This document shows, one piece after another, positions 41,126-49,229 of a stretch of DNA of 64,000 nucleotides. This DNA is from CALBPI01 sp045110335 (lineage in GTDB: Bacteria > Pseudomonadota > Gammaproteobacteria > Steroidobacterales > Woeseiaceae). The position numbers and the translations under genes are program-made. The stretch lies in the NCBI GenBank assembly GCA_045110335.1, contig JBGCGB010000015.1, positions 62,001 to 126,000 on the forward strand, in the 5' to 3' direction. Every line of letters starts with the position of its first letter. Within the stretch, counting starts at the first letter, position 1. The notes below the pieces were generated by a model. The model was given only the letters and a program-made list of their open reading frames with translations. It did not search any database and was not told the origin of the DNA.

Positions 41126-42111
41126 GAAAAATAGGTCCGTTCGAAACCAGTAGCGTTGGTCTTGGCTGCATGAACTTGTCGCATGCTTATGGGCTTCCGC
41201 CATCAAAGAAACAAGGCGAGGCCGTGTTACAGCAGGCGCTCGATCTTGGCATCACGCATTTCGACAGTGCAGCCCTTTACGGTTTTGGACGCAACGAGGA
41301 ACTCGTTGGCTCATTTCTTAAGCCGCACCGCAACAAGATTGTGCTGGCCAGCAAGTGTGGAATGCGCGGTGAAAATGGTGTGCGTACGATCGATGGTCGT
41401 CCTGAAAAATTGCGTGAGGATATTGAAAACTCTCTACGTAGGTTGCAAACGGACGTCATCGATATCTATTACCTACATCGCTACGACAAAGGAACGCCGG
41501 TACCCATCGAAGAGAGCGTCGGGGCCATTGGACGCTTTATCGAAGAAGGTAAAGTTAGGGCGATGGGTTTGTCGGAGGTATCCGCCAGTACTATCGCCAA
41601 AGCACATGCAGTGCATCCAATTGCGGCGGTACAGTCGGAGTATTCATTATGGAGTCGCAATGTCGAGATCGAAGTACTCGATATTTGTAAAGAACTCGAT
41701 ATTGCATTCGTTGCGTTCTCGCCGCTTGCGCGTGGCTTTTTAACGTCTATCGATCTTGATCCGGAAAACTTCGCTGAGAAGGATATCCGTCGTGGTCATC
41801 CACGATTTAAGGAACCGCACTTCTCCGAGAATCTTCAGTGGCTTTCAAAGTATCGGGCAATCGCGCACGACGCCGGATGTACGCCTGCCCAGCTGGCGCT
41901 GGCATGGGTGCTAAAGCAGGCAGATAACTTGCACATCATTCCTGGTACGACGTCGATCGATCATCTGGTCGAGAACTGGGGCGCCAAAGATATCGAGCTT
42001 TCTAATGAGATCTGTCAGCAGGTGGAAGCGCTGGTTAACCAAGAAACCGTCAGCGGACCTCGATACCCGGCGGCAGCCCAAGCTGAAATCGATACTGAGG
42101 AATTTGTTTAG
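41122..42111 (+). CDS. aldo/keto reductase
   Basis: A 329-residue AKR with the (beta/alpha)8 tetrad visible: Asp in THFDSAALYG, Tyr four residues later, Lys in LASKCG and His in YYLHRYD. The NADP-binding C-terminal SSxxGR-like region is replaced by IPGTTSIDHLVENW, typical of the AKR11/12/13 group. It is the last gene of the lig + operon, overlapping ligI by 4 bp. Its role in protocatechuate breakdown is not standard; it may reduce aromatic aldehydes such as vanillin or 4-hydroxybenzaldehyde as a side function. Confidence 0.82.
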   Translation: MRKIGPFETSSVGLGCMNLSHAYGLPPSKKQGEAVLQQALDLGITHFDSAALYGFGRNEELVGSFLKPHRNKIVLASKCGMRGENGVRTIDGRPEKLREDIENSLRRLQTDVIDIYYLHRYDKGTPVPIEESVGAIGRFIEEGKVRAMGLSEVSASTIAKAHAVHPIAAVQSEYSLWSRNVEIEVLDICKELDIAFVAFSPLARGFLTSIDLDPENFAEKDIRRGHPRFKEPHFSENLQWLSKYRAIAHDAGCTPAQLALAWVLKQADNLHIIPGTTSIDHLVENWGAKDIELSNEICQQVEALVNQETVSGPRYPAAAQAEIDTEEFV

Positions 42112-42706
42112 TTCTGAATTCTTGCTTGTGCTATTTGCCCTAGTCAGGCAGCACTAATACGCATTGTTCAACACTAGTTGTGGCAAGCTCCGGTTTCGGG
42201 TCATGGTTATTGGGGACGCGATCTTCATCGTCTTGTTGCATCAGCAATGGTGAACTTGGGCATGGGGAGTTCGGCGTTTATAGATCGGCCTGACGCTCTA
42301 TTCTCTGTCCGACATCGCCGCATCACCTGGAATTACCCTATCAAGGCTTCCTTATCTGTATCGTCAAGCGGAATGCTGATCCTAAACGTTGTGCCATCTC
42401 CGGCATGCGTTTAGAAGCTGACGCATTCCGGATATCTGTGGTGTAGCGTTGCTAGACACCATTATCGCGATCCAGAGATGTCACTCTACAAGGTCGAACG
42501 ACCAAATAGCGCACGGTCACGGGTCGAGCCGATTTAATACGAATGAGTTTTCAGTCATTGGATTGGGTCTCTTCTCTCGTTGAACGTATCAATCCCAGCG
42601 TACTTGACTGGTTATAGTTGCGGCTCCGCCATATCATGAACATCCGCCAACGCCAACAAGCTCCGTGTCAAAAAAGTCTGGATAGATATTTCCAAAGGAA
42701 TGCATC
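42112..42706. other. gene-free gap with a kinase remnant
   Basis: Nearly 600 bp without a supported gene. It contains the histidine-kinase tail remnant at 42333-42410 on the - strand and otherwise no coding signal, repeat or clear terminator. The promoter of the Tat-FMN oxidase should lie near 42600-42690, before AAAGGAATGC at the start codon. Confidence 0.55.
42333..42410 (-). pseudogene. C-terminal remnant of a sensor histidine kinase
   Basis: On the - strand 25 codons followed by a stop translate to a peptide beginning THAGDGTTFRISIPL and ending EALIG. GxGTTFxIxIPL is the characteristic last strand of the HATPase domain. A stop codon lies directly upstream in frame and the ATP-binding boxes are missing, so only the tail is left. 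It marks a deletion or insertion boundary next to the end of the lig operon. Confidence 0.45.
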
Positions 42707-43873
42707 ATGGATCAGTCTGCTGAGTCGCAACGAAAGATTTGTAGACGACAGTTTTTACAATGGATGAGTATGTCCTCATTGGCTTTATCGTTGCCGATAA
42801 ACGCAGCAACCGCTGACGATGAGTTTGACGAAAGCGTGCTGAAAAACATCTTCGATCTTGAGAGGCTCTCAGGCGAGATCATGGGCAAAGACGCGCTGGA
42901 TTATCTCAATGGCGGCGCCGATGATCTTCTGACGGTTAAGGCAAACCATGCGGCCTATCGCAAGATTCAGATCAGGCCCAGACGACTGATCGATGTGAGC
43001 ACGGTGTCCACCAATCTGAGGCTGTTTGGCGTTGAACTCGACAATCCGATTGTGCTCGGCCCGGTCGGCTTGCAGCGGTTTTTCCATGATGGCGGTGAGA
43101 TCGCCACAGCAAAGGCGGCCATTAACAGAAAGCATCAAATGGTCGTTTCAACGGTTTCTAATTTTTCGGTGGGCGACATTGCTAGCCAATCAAGATCCGA
43201 ACCGTGGTTTCAGCTATACCCAACGCCGGATCGCAATATCACCAAGAAAATACTCGACAGAGCGAGCGCCGCCGGTTGCAAAGTTTGTTTTCTTACTGTT
43301 GATACACCCGTCATCGGTAATCGTGAAAATCACGGCACAACACTGCTAAACATGCTGAGCACCGGACAATTGAAGCTGGGTAACTTCGAGGGTATCTTAC
43401 CGCCCGGGAAGCGCTTTGAAGATCCGTCAATGACTTGGGATATGATCGATTGGTTGCGAAACCATACCGATATGCAAATCGTTTTGAAAGGAATCGTAAC
43501 GCGAGAGGATGCGCGTCTCGCCAGAGAAAAGAACGTCGACGGTATCGTTGTCTCCAATCATGGTGGACGCCAATTGGAAAGTTTGAGGGCGACCATTGAT
43601 TGCCTTCCGGAAGTCGTTGCTGAAGTTGACGGTTCATTTCCGGTGCTGGTTGATGGCGGCATCAGGCGTGGTACTGACATATTTAAGGCGCTTGCGCTAG
43701 GCGCAACCGCGGTATGCATTGGCAGACCTTACTGCTGGGGTCTTGGCGCGATGGGGCAACAAGGTGTGGAGATTGCACTGAAGATTCTTAAGACCGAATT
43801 GGTTAGAGACATGCAACTTGCTGGCACTACGTCCCTCGAAGCAATTAATAGGGACTTCGTGCAGTTTGCTTAA
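42707..43873 (+). CDS. FMN-dependent alpha-hydroxy-acid oxidase/dehydrogenase with Tat-like signal
   Basis: A 388-residue member of the lactate oxidase/glycolate oxidase/mandelate dehydrogenase family. The N-terminus has RRQFLQW then a hydrophobic stretch (SMSSLALSLPINAATA), matching a twin-arginine signal, which is unusual for this family. Conserved parts of the barrel are present: NPIVLGPVGLQRF, FQLYPTPD, TVDTPVIGNRE, IVLKGIVTREDA, VSNHGGRQLE with the catalytic His and Arg, and LVDGGIRRGTD. The oxidation of a 2-hydroxy acid in the periplasm would pass electrons to quinone or cytochrome. It stands alone. Lactate or mandelate-type acids are possible. Confidence 0.8.
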   Translation: MDQSAESQRKICRRQFLQWMSMSSLALSLPINAATADDEFDESVLKNIFDLERLSGEIMGKDALDYLNGGADDLLTVKANHAAYRKIQIRPRRLIDVSTVSTNLRLFGVELDNPIVLGPVGLQRFFHDGGEIATAKAAINRKHQMVVSTVSNFSVGDIASQSRSEPWFQLYPTPDRNITKKILDRASAAGCKVCFLTVDTPVIGNRENHGTTLLNMLSTGQLKLGNFEGILPPGKRFEDPSMTWDMIDWLRNHTDMQIVLKGIVTREDARLAREKNVDGIVVSNHGGRQLESLRATIDCLPEVVAEVDGSFPVLVDGGIRRGTDIFKALALGATAVCIGRPYCWGLGAMGQQGVEIALKILKTELVRDMQLAGTTSLEAINRDFVQFA

Positions 43874-43959
43874 CGTCACATCGTCCACGTCGAAGGAAAA
43901 ATAGTGTTCGAATCGATTCTCCATTCCTAATAACGGCTCTCGATGCAAACCGATAACCC

Positions 43960-44478
43960 TTACAAAGTCTGCCCATAGATCCAGACTAAACTGTCAGTAA
44001 CGCCGCCAAGCCCCGTTTGTTCACGTAGTTTGGTAGAGCCGATTTTTTCGGCCACTGCTGCGCTGCCATGATTACCCTCCAGAATGGCATGGATAACTTG
44101 CGTCCATCCTAGTTCGTCGCGTGCAAAGGCCAACGATGCGCGCGCAGCTTCGCTGGCATATCCCCGACCCCAATGTGACCTTGCAATCGTCCAACCAATC
44201 TCTGGCTCCGGCCACCCTTCCGGATACCAAGGTCCAACGCGACCGATCCAATCGCCAGTCGATTTTTCCTCGACTGAGAAAAACCCATAACCACGAATAT
44301 CCCAATGCCCCATGACCATCGCCATGTTCCGCCACGCCTGTGCACGGTCCATCGTCTGGCCACCAATGTAGCGCACCGTTTCTTCGTCGCTCATTGCAGC
44401 AGCCCAGGCATCCAGATCACGCTCGGGATCAATCGGTCTTAAGATCAGTCTTTCAGTTTCTATTTTTGTTGCGGACAT
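43960..44478 (-). CDS. GNAT N-acetyltransferase (RimJ/RimL type)
   Basis: A 172-residue acetyltransferase. It opens ETERLILRPIDPERDLDAW and has GYGFFSVEEKSTGDWIGRVG, the acetyl-CoA loop SHWGRGYASEAA (x-x-G-x-G/A) and GNHGSAAVAEKIG near the C-terminus. The ATG at 44478 is chosen because the family start is directly behind it. About 300 bp of its 5' part and upstream DNA are duplicated, decayed, at 45757-46142. The acceptor is unknown. Confidence 0.85.
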   Translation of the reverse strand: MSATKIETERLILRPIDPERDLDAWAAAMSDEETVRYIGGQTMDRAQAWRNMAMVMGHWDIRGYGFFSVEEKSTGDWIGRVGPWYPEGWPEPEIGWTIARSHWGRGYASEAARASLAFARDELGWTQVIHAILEGNHGSAAVAEKIGSTKLREQTGLGGVTDSLVWIYGQTL

Positions 44479-45058
44479 GGGTAGAACTTGGGGCAAAACA
44501 AGTGTCTATTGTGCACGAGTTTTTCATGTTGTTCTCAACGGTTCTTGACTGCATCACGGTTTGGACCACAGTGTGGACAAGCACATCAAGAGCAAGCCGG
44601 ATGAAACCTGACACTCAGCAATCGATACAGAAACCAGTAATCATTGGTTTCTGATCAAGGGTGCTTAGTCGTTCTCCTATCACTTTAGCGGAAGTCGCAG
44701 AGCGGCCTGGCGTTTCAACGCATAGCTCGTACGCATGAAACAAGGCGGTCAAATCTCGAAAGACTGGGCAATAGACTCAAGAGCCACGCAATCCATAATA
44801 TGAGACTGCCGCAAGTCTTAGTAGTGTGCAGGCAGACGGCGATCACTAGTATGCGGCGCGAATTGCACATTGAAAGTATGTCGAACATGAATCGGTTCAG
44901 TTTCGCGGTGAACCGGTTTGGAATCGTTCCTTGGGCGGTACAAGTTACCCAGATCCGAATGATTCTTGACAAGGCTATCGAAGAGAATGCGTAACTAGAG
45001 GTACGTTAAACGCCCCGTTCTCAATCACGGTTGCGAGCAGAAGTGAGACGGCTCGCAG
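44479..45058. other. gene-poor gap with a long hairpin
   Basis: No supported gene in 580 bp. At 44628-44653 a perfect 9-bp stem (CAGAAACCA/TGGTTTCTG) surrounds an 8-nt loop; the same words occur in repeat C near 4416 and 7047. An open frame at 44800-44994 (64 codons) has no ribosome binding site or known motif and is left uncalled. Confidence 0.45.
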
Positions 45059-45829
45059 ATGCAGTCGACAATACCAGGCGCTTCAGTCAGTATTCCCGAC
45101 ATGCGGCTTTTAACGTCTATCAGAACGCTGACTCGGCCAGCCCTGGCCTGGTGCACCGCGGCGCTGACCGGCGTTGCAGCTCCGGTTCTGGCTATGCTGG
45201 TGCTTTCAGCAGTTTCCTCTCCGCTAATTCTAGCGAGCGGCTCAATATTCACGTTAGGCCTGATGGGCGTCGGGATCATAGTCGCTGCGATTACCGGACA
45301 CTTCTGGACCGGCGTCCTTCTGGCATTACTCAATGCGGCATGTCTAGTCGTGTTGGCACTTGGCTTGGGAATACCAGCGTTGCTGCACCCTCTCTCAACC
45401 GCTTTGGTTATGGTGATCGCCAGCGCCAGTTTCGCCGCGCGAGGCGCTCTTTTCGCGAGAAACTTGTCTCATAGAGGTTGGTTGATGGCGCTATTTGTCG
45501 TCGCCGGAGAAGCATCCGTTCTGCTCATAGCTTTCGCTTTGCCGGGCTTGCTGCCGGATTGGTTTCTAGCGCTATTGCCAGCACAGTGGGCCAACATCGC
45601 TATTCAGACGACACTCACCGGGACCGACACTTTTGCGGCGATGCCAGTGTTGGTCGCTCTGGCTGGTACCGCGGCGACGACGCTGCTAGCCGCTAAACTC
45701 TGGCGATACCGCTGGCCCTATCTACTCATGTTCACTGCATGGCTCGGCCTATCTGCGCTGGTCTATTTTTACGCATCGCCGACAGCGTCGAGTGGCGTTT
45801 TCGCTGGTGTATCCCAAACTCCAATGTGA
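45059..45829 (+). CDS. multi-pass membrane protein, unknown
   Basis: A 256-residue protein, mostly hydrophobic, with about seven predicted membrane helices (from ~35-55 to ~222-242), few charged residues and Arg in the loops. I do not recognise a family. The start could also be the ATG at 45101 (MRLLTSIRTL). The last ~20 residues (after YFYASPT) are encoded by DNA that is the antisense of the decayed GNAT copy, so the original C-terminus was probably replaced. It stands alone between the two GNAT copies. Confidence 0.6.
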   Translation: MQSTIPGASVSIPDMRLLTSIRTLTRPALAWCTAALTGVAAPVLAMLVLSAVSSPLILASGSIFTLGLMGVGIIVAAITGHFWTGVLLALLNAACLVVLALGLGIPALLHPLSTALVMVIASASFAARGALFARNLSHRGWLMALFVVAGEASVLLIAFALPGLLPDWFLALLPAQWANIAIQTTLTGTDTFAAMPVLVALAGTAATTLLAAKLWRYRWPYLLMFTAWLGLSALVYFYASPTASSGVFAGVSQTPM

Positions 45830-46128
45830 GCCTGTGATCGCCCAACCAATTTCTGATTCCGGCCACCCTTCCGGATACCCGTGTCTGACGTGATCGACCC
45901 AATTGCCAGCCGATTCTTCCTCGGCTGAAAAAACCCATAACCACGAATTTCCCAAGGGCCCATGACCATCGCTATGTTCTGCTATACCTGTGCACGATCC
46001 ATCGTCTTGCCACCAATGTAGCGCACCGTTTCTTCGTTGCTCATCGTATCGACTCAGGCATCCAAATCACGTTCGGGATTAATCGGTCATAAGGTCAGTC
46101 TTTCGGTTTCTATGCTTGTTGTGGACAT
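45757..46128 (-). pseudogene. decayed partial copy of the 43960 GNAT gene
   Basis: On the - strand the region translates to ETERL, a stop, then PINPERDLDA, a stop, EETVRYIGGKTMDRAQ, a stop, NIAMVMG and IRGYGFF, followed by a frameshift and SHWSLGYTSE-like remnants. It aligns with the first ~115 codons of the intact gene at 43960-44478 and with ~15 bp upstream of its start (GGGTAGAGCTTGGGG). At least three in-frame stops and a frameshift make it inactive. The 3' third is missing. The two copies are direct repeats 1.6 kb apart. Confidence 0.88.
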
Positions 46129-46210
46129 GGGTAGAGCTTGGGGTGAAGAGGGACTGTTTATCCACGCGCTCCGTTTACAGCACACCCCAATTTGTTGTAT
46201 CAATAACTCA

Positions 46211-47218
46211 ATGAGCAACATCACGTCCCTCTACGTTCACAAAGTCCTTGGGCAAGCTAGCCGCGGCGTAGAAACAAATGATCTAGTTGAAGGCCTGGGT
46301 CTGAAACCCGATGGACCAGTCGACCCATCCCAAATGGTCTCTTCGCTGGCTTACTATGACTTCTTTGCTGAGCTGGTGAGGCGCGATCCTGCAGGTCTAC
46401 AGTTACCGTTGCGTATTGGCGCAGCAATGCGTTGCGATGAATATGGTGCTTTCGGTCTTGCATGGAAATCTGCCCCCAACCTGCGGGGCTCCTACGTGAG
46501 GTCGGAGCGTTATGGTCATGTCCTCGGCAGCGCAGAAACCTATGCAATTGAAGTGGCGGCCGATGGCTTGTTTTTCAGCCTCGAAAAGGCAGGGGATGGT
46601 CGTCCTGGCATGCTGCTTTCGAACGAAGCTAGTCTGTCTGCCGTTGTCACTATTAGTAAAGAAGTGAGTACAGCCAATTTCAAACCACAGGCTGTGTATT
46701 TCAAACATGCAAAGCGAGGCGATCAATCTGTTTATGAATCGCATTTCGCGTGTCCGGTCTATTTTCAGTCCGGGCGAGACGCGCTTCTTGTCAGTGACGA
46801 AGCCGCGGACACCCCAAACAAGTTGGGCGATCAAACGATCGCTGGATTCTTCGACCGGCATTTGGAACAAGAGCTAGCCATGTCGGCGGGCGACCTTGGT
46901 TTAGAGCAACAAGTTCGGCGAGTGATCGCCAACGTGCTGAGTGAAGGTGTTCCGAAACTCTCGGCTATTGCCGCGGAGTTGGGCGTTGGGGCGAGAACGC
47001 TGCAAAGACGATTGTCAGAGCAAGGGCATTCGTTCCAAAGTGTCGTCGATATGGCCCGTAAAGACCTTGCCCATCGTTTGTTGCGCGAGACGAACTACAG
47101 TCTCGCCGAAGTCGCTTTTCTAACCGGATTTTCGGAGCAAAGCGGTTTCACGCGCGCCTTCAAGCGATGGGCTGGCCAAACGCCGCGCTCTTACCGATTG
47201 GGGATAGGTGACACGTAG
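46211..47218 (+). CDS. AraC-family transcriptional regulator
   Basis: A 335-residue regulator of the Arabinose_bd plus HTH_18 type. Residues ~20-200 are the N-terminal sensory domain (DLVEGLGL, YYDFFAELV, ASFGLAWKSAPN-like GAFGLAWKSAPNLRG). The C-terminus holds the double HTH: IAAELGVGARTLQRRLSEQGHSF and YSLAEVAFLTGFSEQSGFTRAFKRWAGQTPRSYR. The ATG at 46211 is chosen over the open frame to 46037, which runs through the pseudogene. It is 105 bp upstream of the NmrA-DUF4345-DUF1772 operon and is its probable activator, as in other clusters of this type. Confidence 0.88.
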   Translation: MSNITSLYVHKVLGQASRGVETNDLVEGLGLKPDGPVDPSQMVSSLAYYDFFAELVRRDPAGLQLPLRIGAAMRCDEYGAFGLAWKSAPNLRGSYVRSERYGHVLGSAETYAIEVAADGLFFSLEKAGDGRPGMLLSNEASLSAVVTISKEVSTANFKPQAVYFKHAKRGDQSVYESHFACPVYFQSGRDALLVSDEAADTPNKLGDQTIAGFFDRHLEQELAMSAGDLGLEQQVRRVIANVLSEGVPKLSAIAAELGVGARTLQRRLSEQGHSFQSVVDMARKDLAHRLLRETNYSLAEVAFLTGFSEQSGFTRAFKRWAGQTPRSYRLGIGDT

Positions 47219-47323
47219 CGCTGCATCAGTCGTCATTGATCAAAAATTTGGCGCTAACGGGCAATATCTAGAAGCTCGGTTTCCCCAATATTGACTTGCA
47301 CTACAACTCATAGGAGCAAGTTA

Positions 47324-48169
47324 ATGAACTCTCTAAAGCAACAAAAAGACCTCACGCTAATCATCGGGGGTACCGGTAAAACCGGTCGTCGCGTCGTCGA
47401 AAAATTATCAACTAACGGCTATAACGTTCGGGTTGGTTCCCGGTCGGCGCAACCGGCTTTCGATTGGCACAATGAGCAAAGCTGGGCCCCCAGTCTGAGC
47501 GGGGTGTCTGCGGTCTATATCACCTACGCACCGGATCTGGCCATGCCCGGCGCAGCAGACGCCATCCAGGCATTTGTGGATTTGGCGAAGCAGCAAGGTG
47601 TTCGTCAATTGGTATTGCTATCCGGTCGCGGCGAAGAAGAAGCGCAAGCTTGCGAACGTATTGTGCAAGCGTCCGGTCTCCAATGGACCATCGTTCGCGC
47701 GAGTTGGTTCTACCAGAATTTCTCAGAAGGTGCGTTCATCGATATGGTCTTGGGTGGCACGATCGCATTACCCGCAGGTAGTCAACGTGAACCGTTTGTT
47801 GATGTCGACGACATTGCCGACATCGTCGTTGCCGCGCTTACGGAAAGCGGCCATGAAGGCCAAGTCTATGAAGTAACCGGCCCAAGATTAATGACCATCG
47901 CCGATATAGCCGCCGACCTTTCTCATGCAACGGGGCGTGAGATTCGCTATGTCGATGTTCCCCATGATGCGTTTGTTGCTGGCCTGACAAATTCAGGCGC
48001 ACCTGAAGAGGTCGTATGGATGCTCGACTATTTGTTCTCAACGGTTCTTGACGGTCGGAATGCGATATTGACGGATGGAGTTCAACGCGCACTAGGCCGC
48101 CCACCGAAAGACTTTTCAGACTATGCATCCGATGTCGCAGCCTCCGGTGCCTGGAGGTTAGCTGTATGA
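47324..48169 (+). CDS. NAD(P)-binding NmrA-family protein
   Basis: A 281-residue NmrA/ergot-alkaloid AgnL4-type Rossmann protein. It has IIGGTGKTGRRV near residue 12, SLSGVSAVYITYAP after strand 4, and VLLSGRGEEEAQ. It lacks a canonical YxxxK pair, as in NmrA relatives, which may be redox sensors or reductases. The ATG at 47324 is preceded by TAGGAGCA. It overlaps the next gene by 4 bp. The operon with DUF4345 and DUF1772 membrane proteins is a recurring set; its role is not established. Confidence 0.8.
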   Translation: MNSLKQQKDLTLIIGGTGKTGRRVVEKLSTNGYNVRVGSRSAQPAFDWHNEQSWAPSLSGVSAVYITYAPDLAMPGAADAIQAFVDLAKQQGVRQLVLLSGRGEEEAQACERIVQASGLQWTIVRASWFYQNFSEGAFIDMVLGGTIALPAGSQREPFVDVDDIADIVVAALTESGHEGQVYEVTGPRLMTIADIAADLSHATGREIRYVDVPHDAFVAGLTNSGAPEEVVWMLDYLFSTVLDGRNAILTDGVQRALGRPPKDFSDYASDVAASGAWRLAV

Positions 48170-48558
48170 ATCAATTTTTCACCAAAACCACGCTTGTCGG
48201 TTCGGGTGCCATCCTTGCGTTTATCGGTGTGGCGCTGATGCTGTTTCCATCCAGTTTCCTTTCGATGAATGATGTTGAGATTGCCAATGACCCGAACTTG
48301 ATCTCGGAACTGATAGCGCCAAGCGGCGTCTTGTTGGTGACAGGTATCTTCATGATGCATGCATCATTTCGGCAAAGCCTGTGGCGTTTCGCGATGCGTA
48401 TTGGTGCCGTGGTATACGGCAGCTACGGTGTGTCTCGGTTGATTGGTATAGCCATGTTTGGCACACCTTCGCGTTCACTGGTCCAGGCGGCCGTGCTCGA
48501 GCTTTGTATCGCGGCTTTACTGATCTTTTTGCAAAGGAGATTTAGTCATGACTTATGA
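48166..48558 (+). CDS. DUF4345-like membrane protein
   Basis: A 130-residue protein with four predicted helices (about 10-30, 48-66, 75-95, 103-122). The layout and the ISELIAPSGVLLVTGIFM block fit DUF4345, small membrane proteins seen beside NmrA and AraC genes. No catalytic motif is visible. It overlaps both neighbours (4 and 11 bp), so it is translated with them. Confidence 0.6.
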   Translation: MNQFFTKTTLVGSGAILAFIGVALMLFPSSFLSMNDVEIANDPNLISELIAPSGVLLVTGIFMMHASFRQSLWRFAMRIGAVVYGSYGVSRLIGIAMFGTPSRSLVQAAVLELCIAALLIFLQRRFSHDL

Positions 48559-49051
48559 ATGGGAATTGTACTTCTGCCTCTTCCTGGGTCTATGGAGTGC
48601 GGTGATCGGTGGTGTCTTCAGCGCGTTTTCTGAATTCGTCATGTCAGGGTTGTCGCGATCAGCACCTGCCGCCGGCATTGAGTCGATGCAGCACATCAAT
48701 AGAACCGTGCTGAAGACGCAGTTTGTTATCGGTATTTTCGTTATCGGAATTTTCTCTGTGCTGTTCGCCGCTTATAGCCTTACTGTATTTTCCGGACCCG
48801 CACTAATAACGATTCTCTTGGCAGCATCGATCTATCTGTTGGCCGTCTTCTTGATGACACTATTAGGCCATGTGCCCATGAACAACAAGTTGGACGCCCT
48901 TGAACATACCTCGCGAGAAGCTGAACGCTACTGGGCCCACTACGCTCGTGTTTGGACCAAGTTGAATCACGCCCGTTACATTGGTTGCGTGCTAACGGCA
49001 GGGTTGTACACGACGGCAGCTATTACGCTGATGACCAGTGGCCAGGTGTGA
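48548..49051 (+). CDS. DUF1772 (anthrone oxygenase-like) membrane protein
   Basis: A 167-residue membrane protein with four helices. It has GGVFSAFSEFVMSGLSR near residue 21, SMQHINRTVL, GHVPMNNKLD and WAHYARVWTKLNHAR, which together are typical of DUF1772. Fungal relatives (HypC-like) are anthrone oxygenases; in bacteria the function is unproven. It ends the AraC-linked operon and is followed by two hairpins, the second with a T-run. Confidence 0.75.
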   Translation: MTYEWELYFCLFLGLWSAVIGGVFSAFSEFVMSGLSRSAPAAGIESMQHINRTVLKTQFVIGIFVIGIFSVLFAAYSLTVFSGPALITILLAASIYLLAVFLMTLLGHVPMNNKLDALEHTSREAERYWAHYARVWTKLNHARYIGCVLTAGLYTTAAITLMTSGQV

Positions 49052-49155
49052 CGGTGGCCATCCGGTCTTGGGAGTTTGATTGGGTGGCCTATTCTCGTTG
49101 CGATCGTTTTTTTCACAGGCTCATATTTTGGCATGAGGCATCACTGCGAGCGCGC

Positions 49156-49187
49156 GGGAAGGAAGGGACGTGACGCCCTTCCTTCCC
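49156..49187. other. 12-bp perfect hairpin (no T-run)
   Basis: GGGAAGGAAGGG and CCCTTCCTTCCC flank an 8-nt loop and pair perfectly. It lies between convergent genes, directly before the terminator-type hairpin at 49189, and may add to termination or block read-through. Confidence 0.6.
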
Positions 49188-49188
49188 C

Positions 49189-49215
49189 GATTGCTATCAA
49201 AGAGCGATCTTTTTT
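49189..49215 (+). terminator. intrinsic terminator of the DUF1772 operon
   Basis: GATTGCT and AGCGATC pair over seven bases (one G-U) around a 7-nt loop, followed directly by six T. It lies 137 bp after the operon end, 14 bp before the end of the convergent lipoprotein gene. Confidence 0.7.
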
Positions 49216-49229
49216 CTATTAAGAAACAC

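Noticed and set aside
42178..42414. 78-codon frame on the + strand
   Set aside because: It overlaps the kinase remnant read from the other strand and has no motif or ribosome binding site.
44800..44994. 64-codon frame on the + strand
   Set aside because: No ribosome binding site, no known domain, and no conserved neighbour; it may be a relic but cannot be supported.
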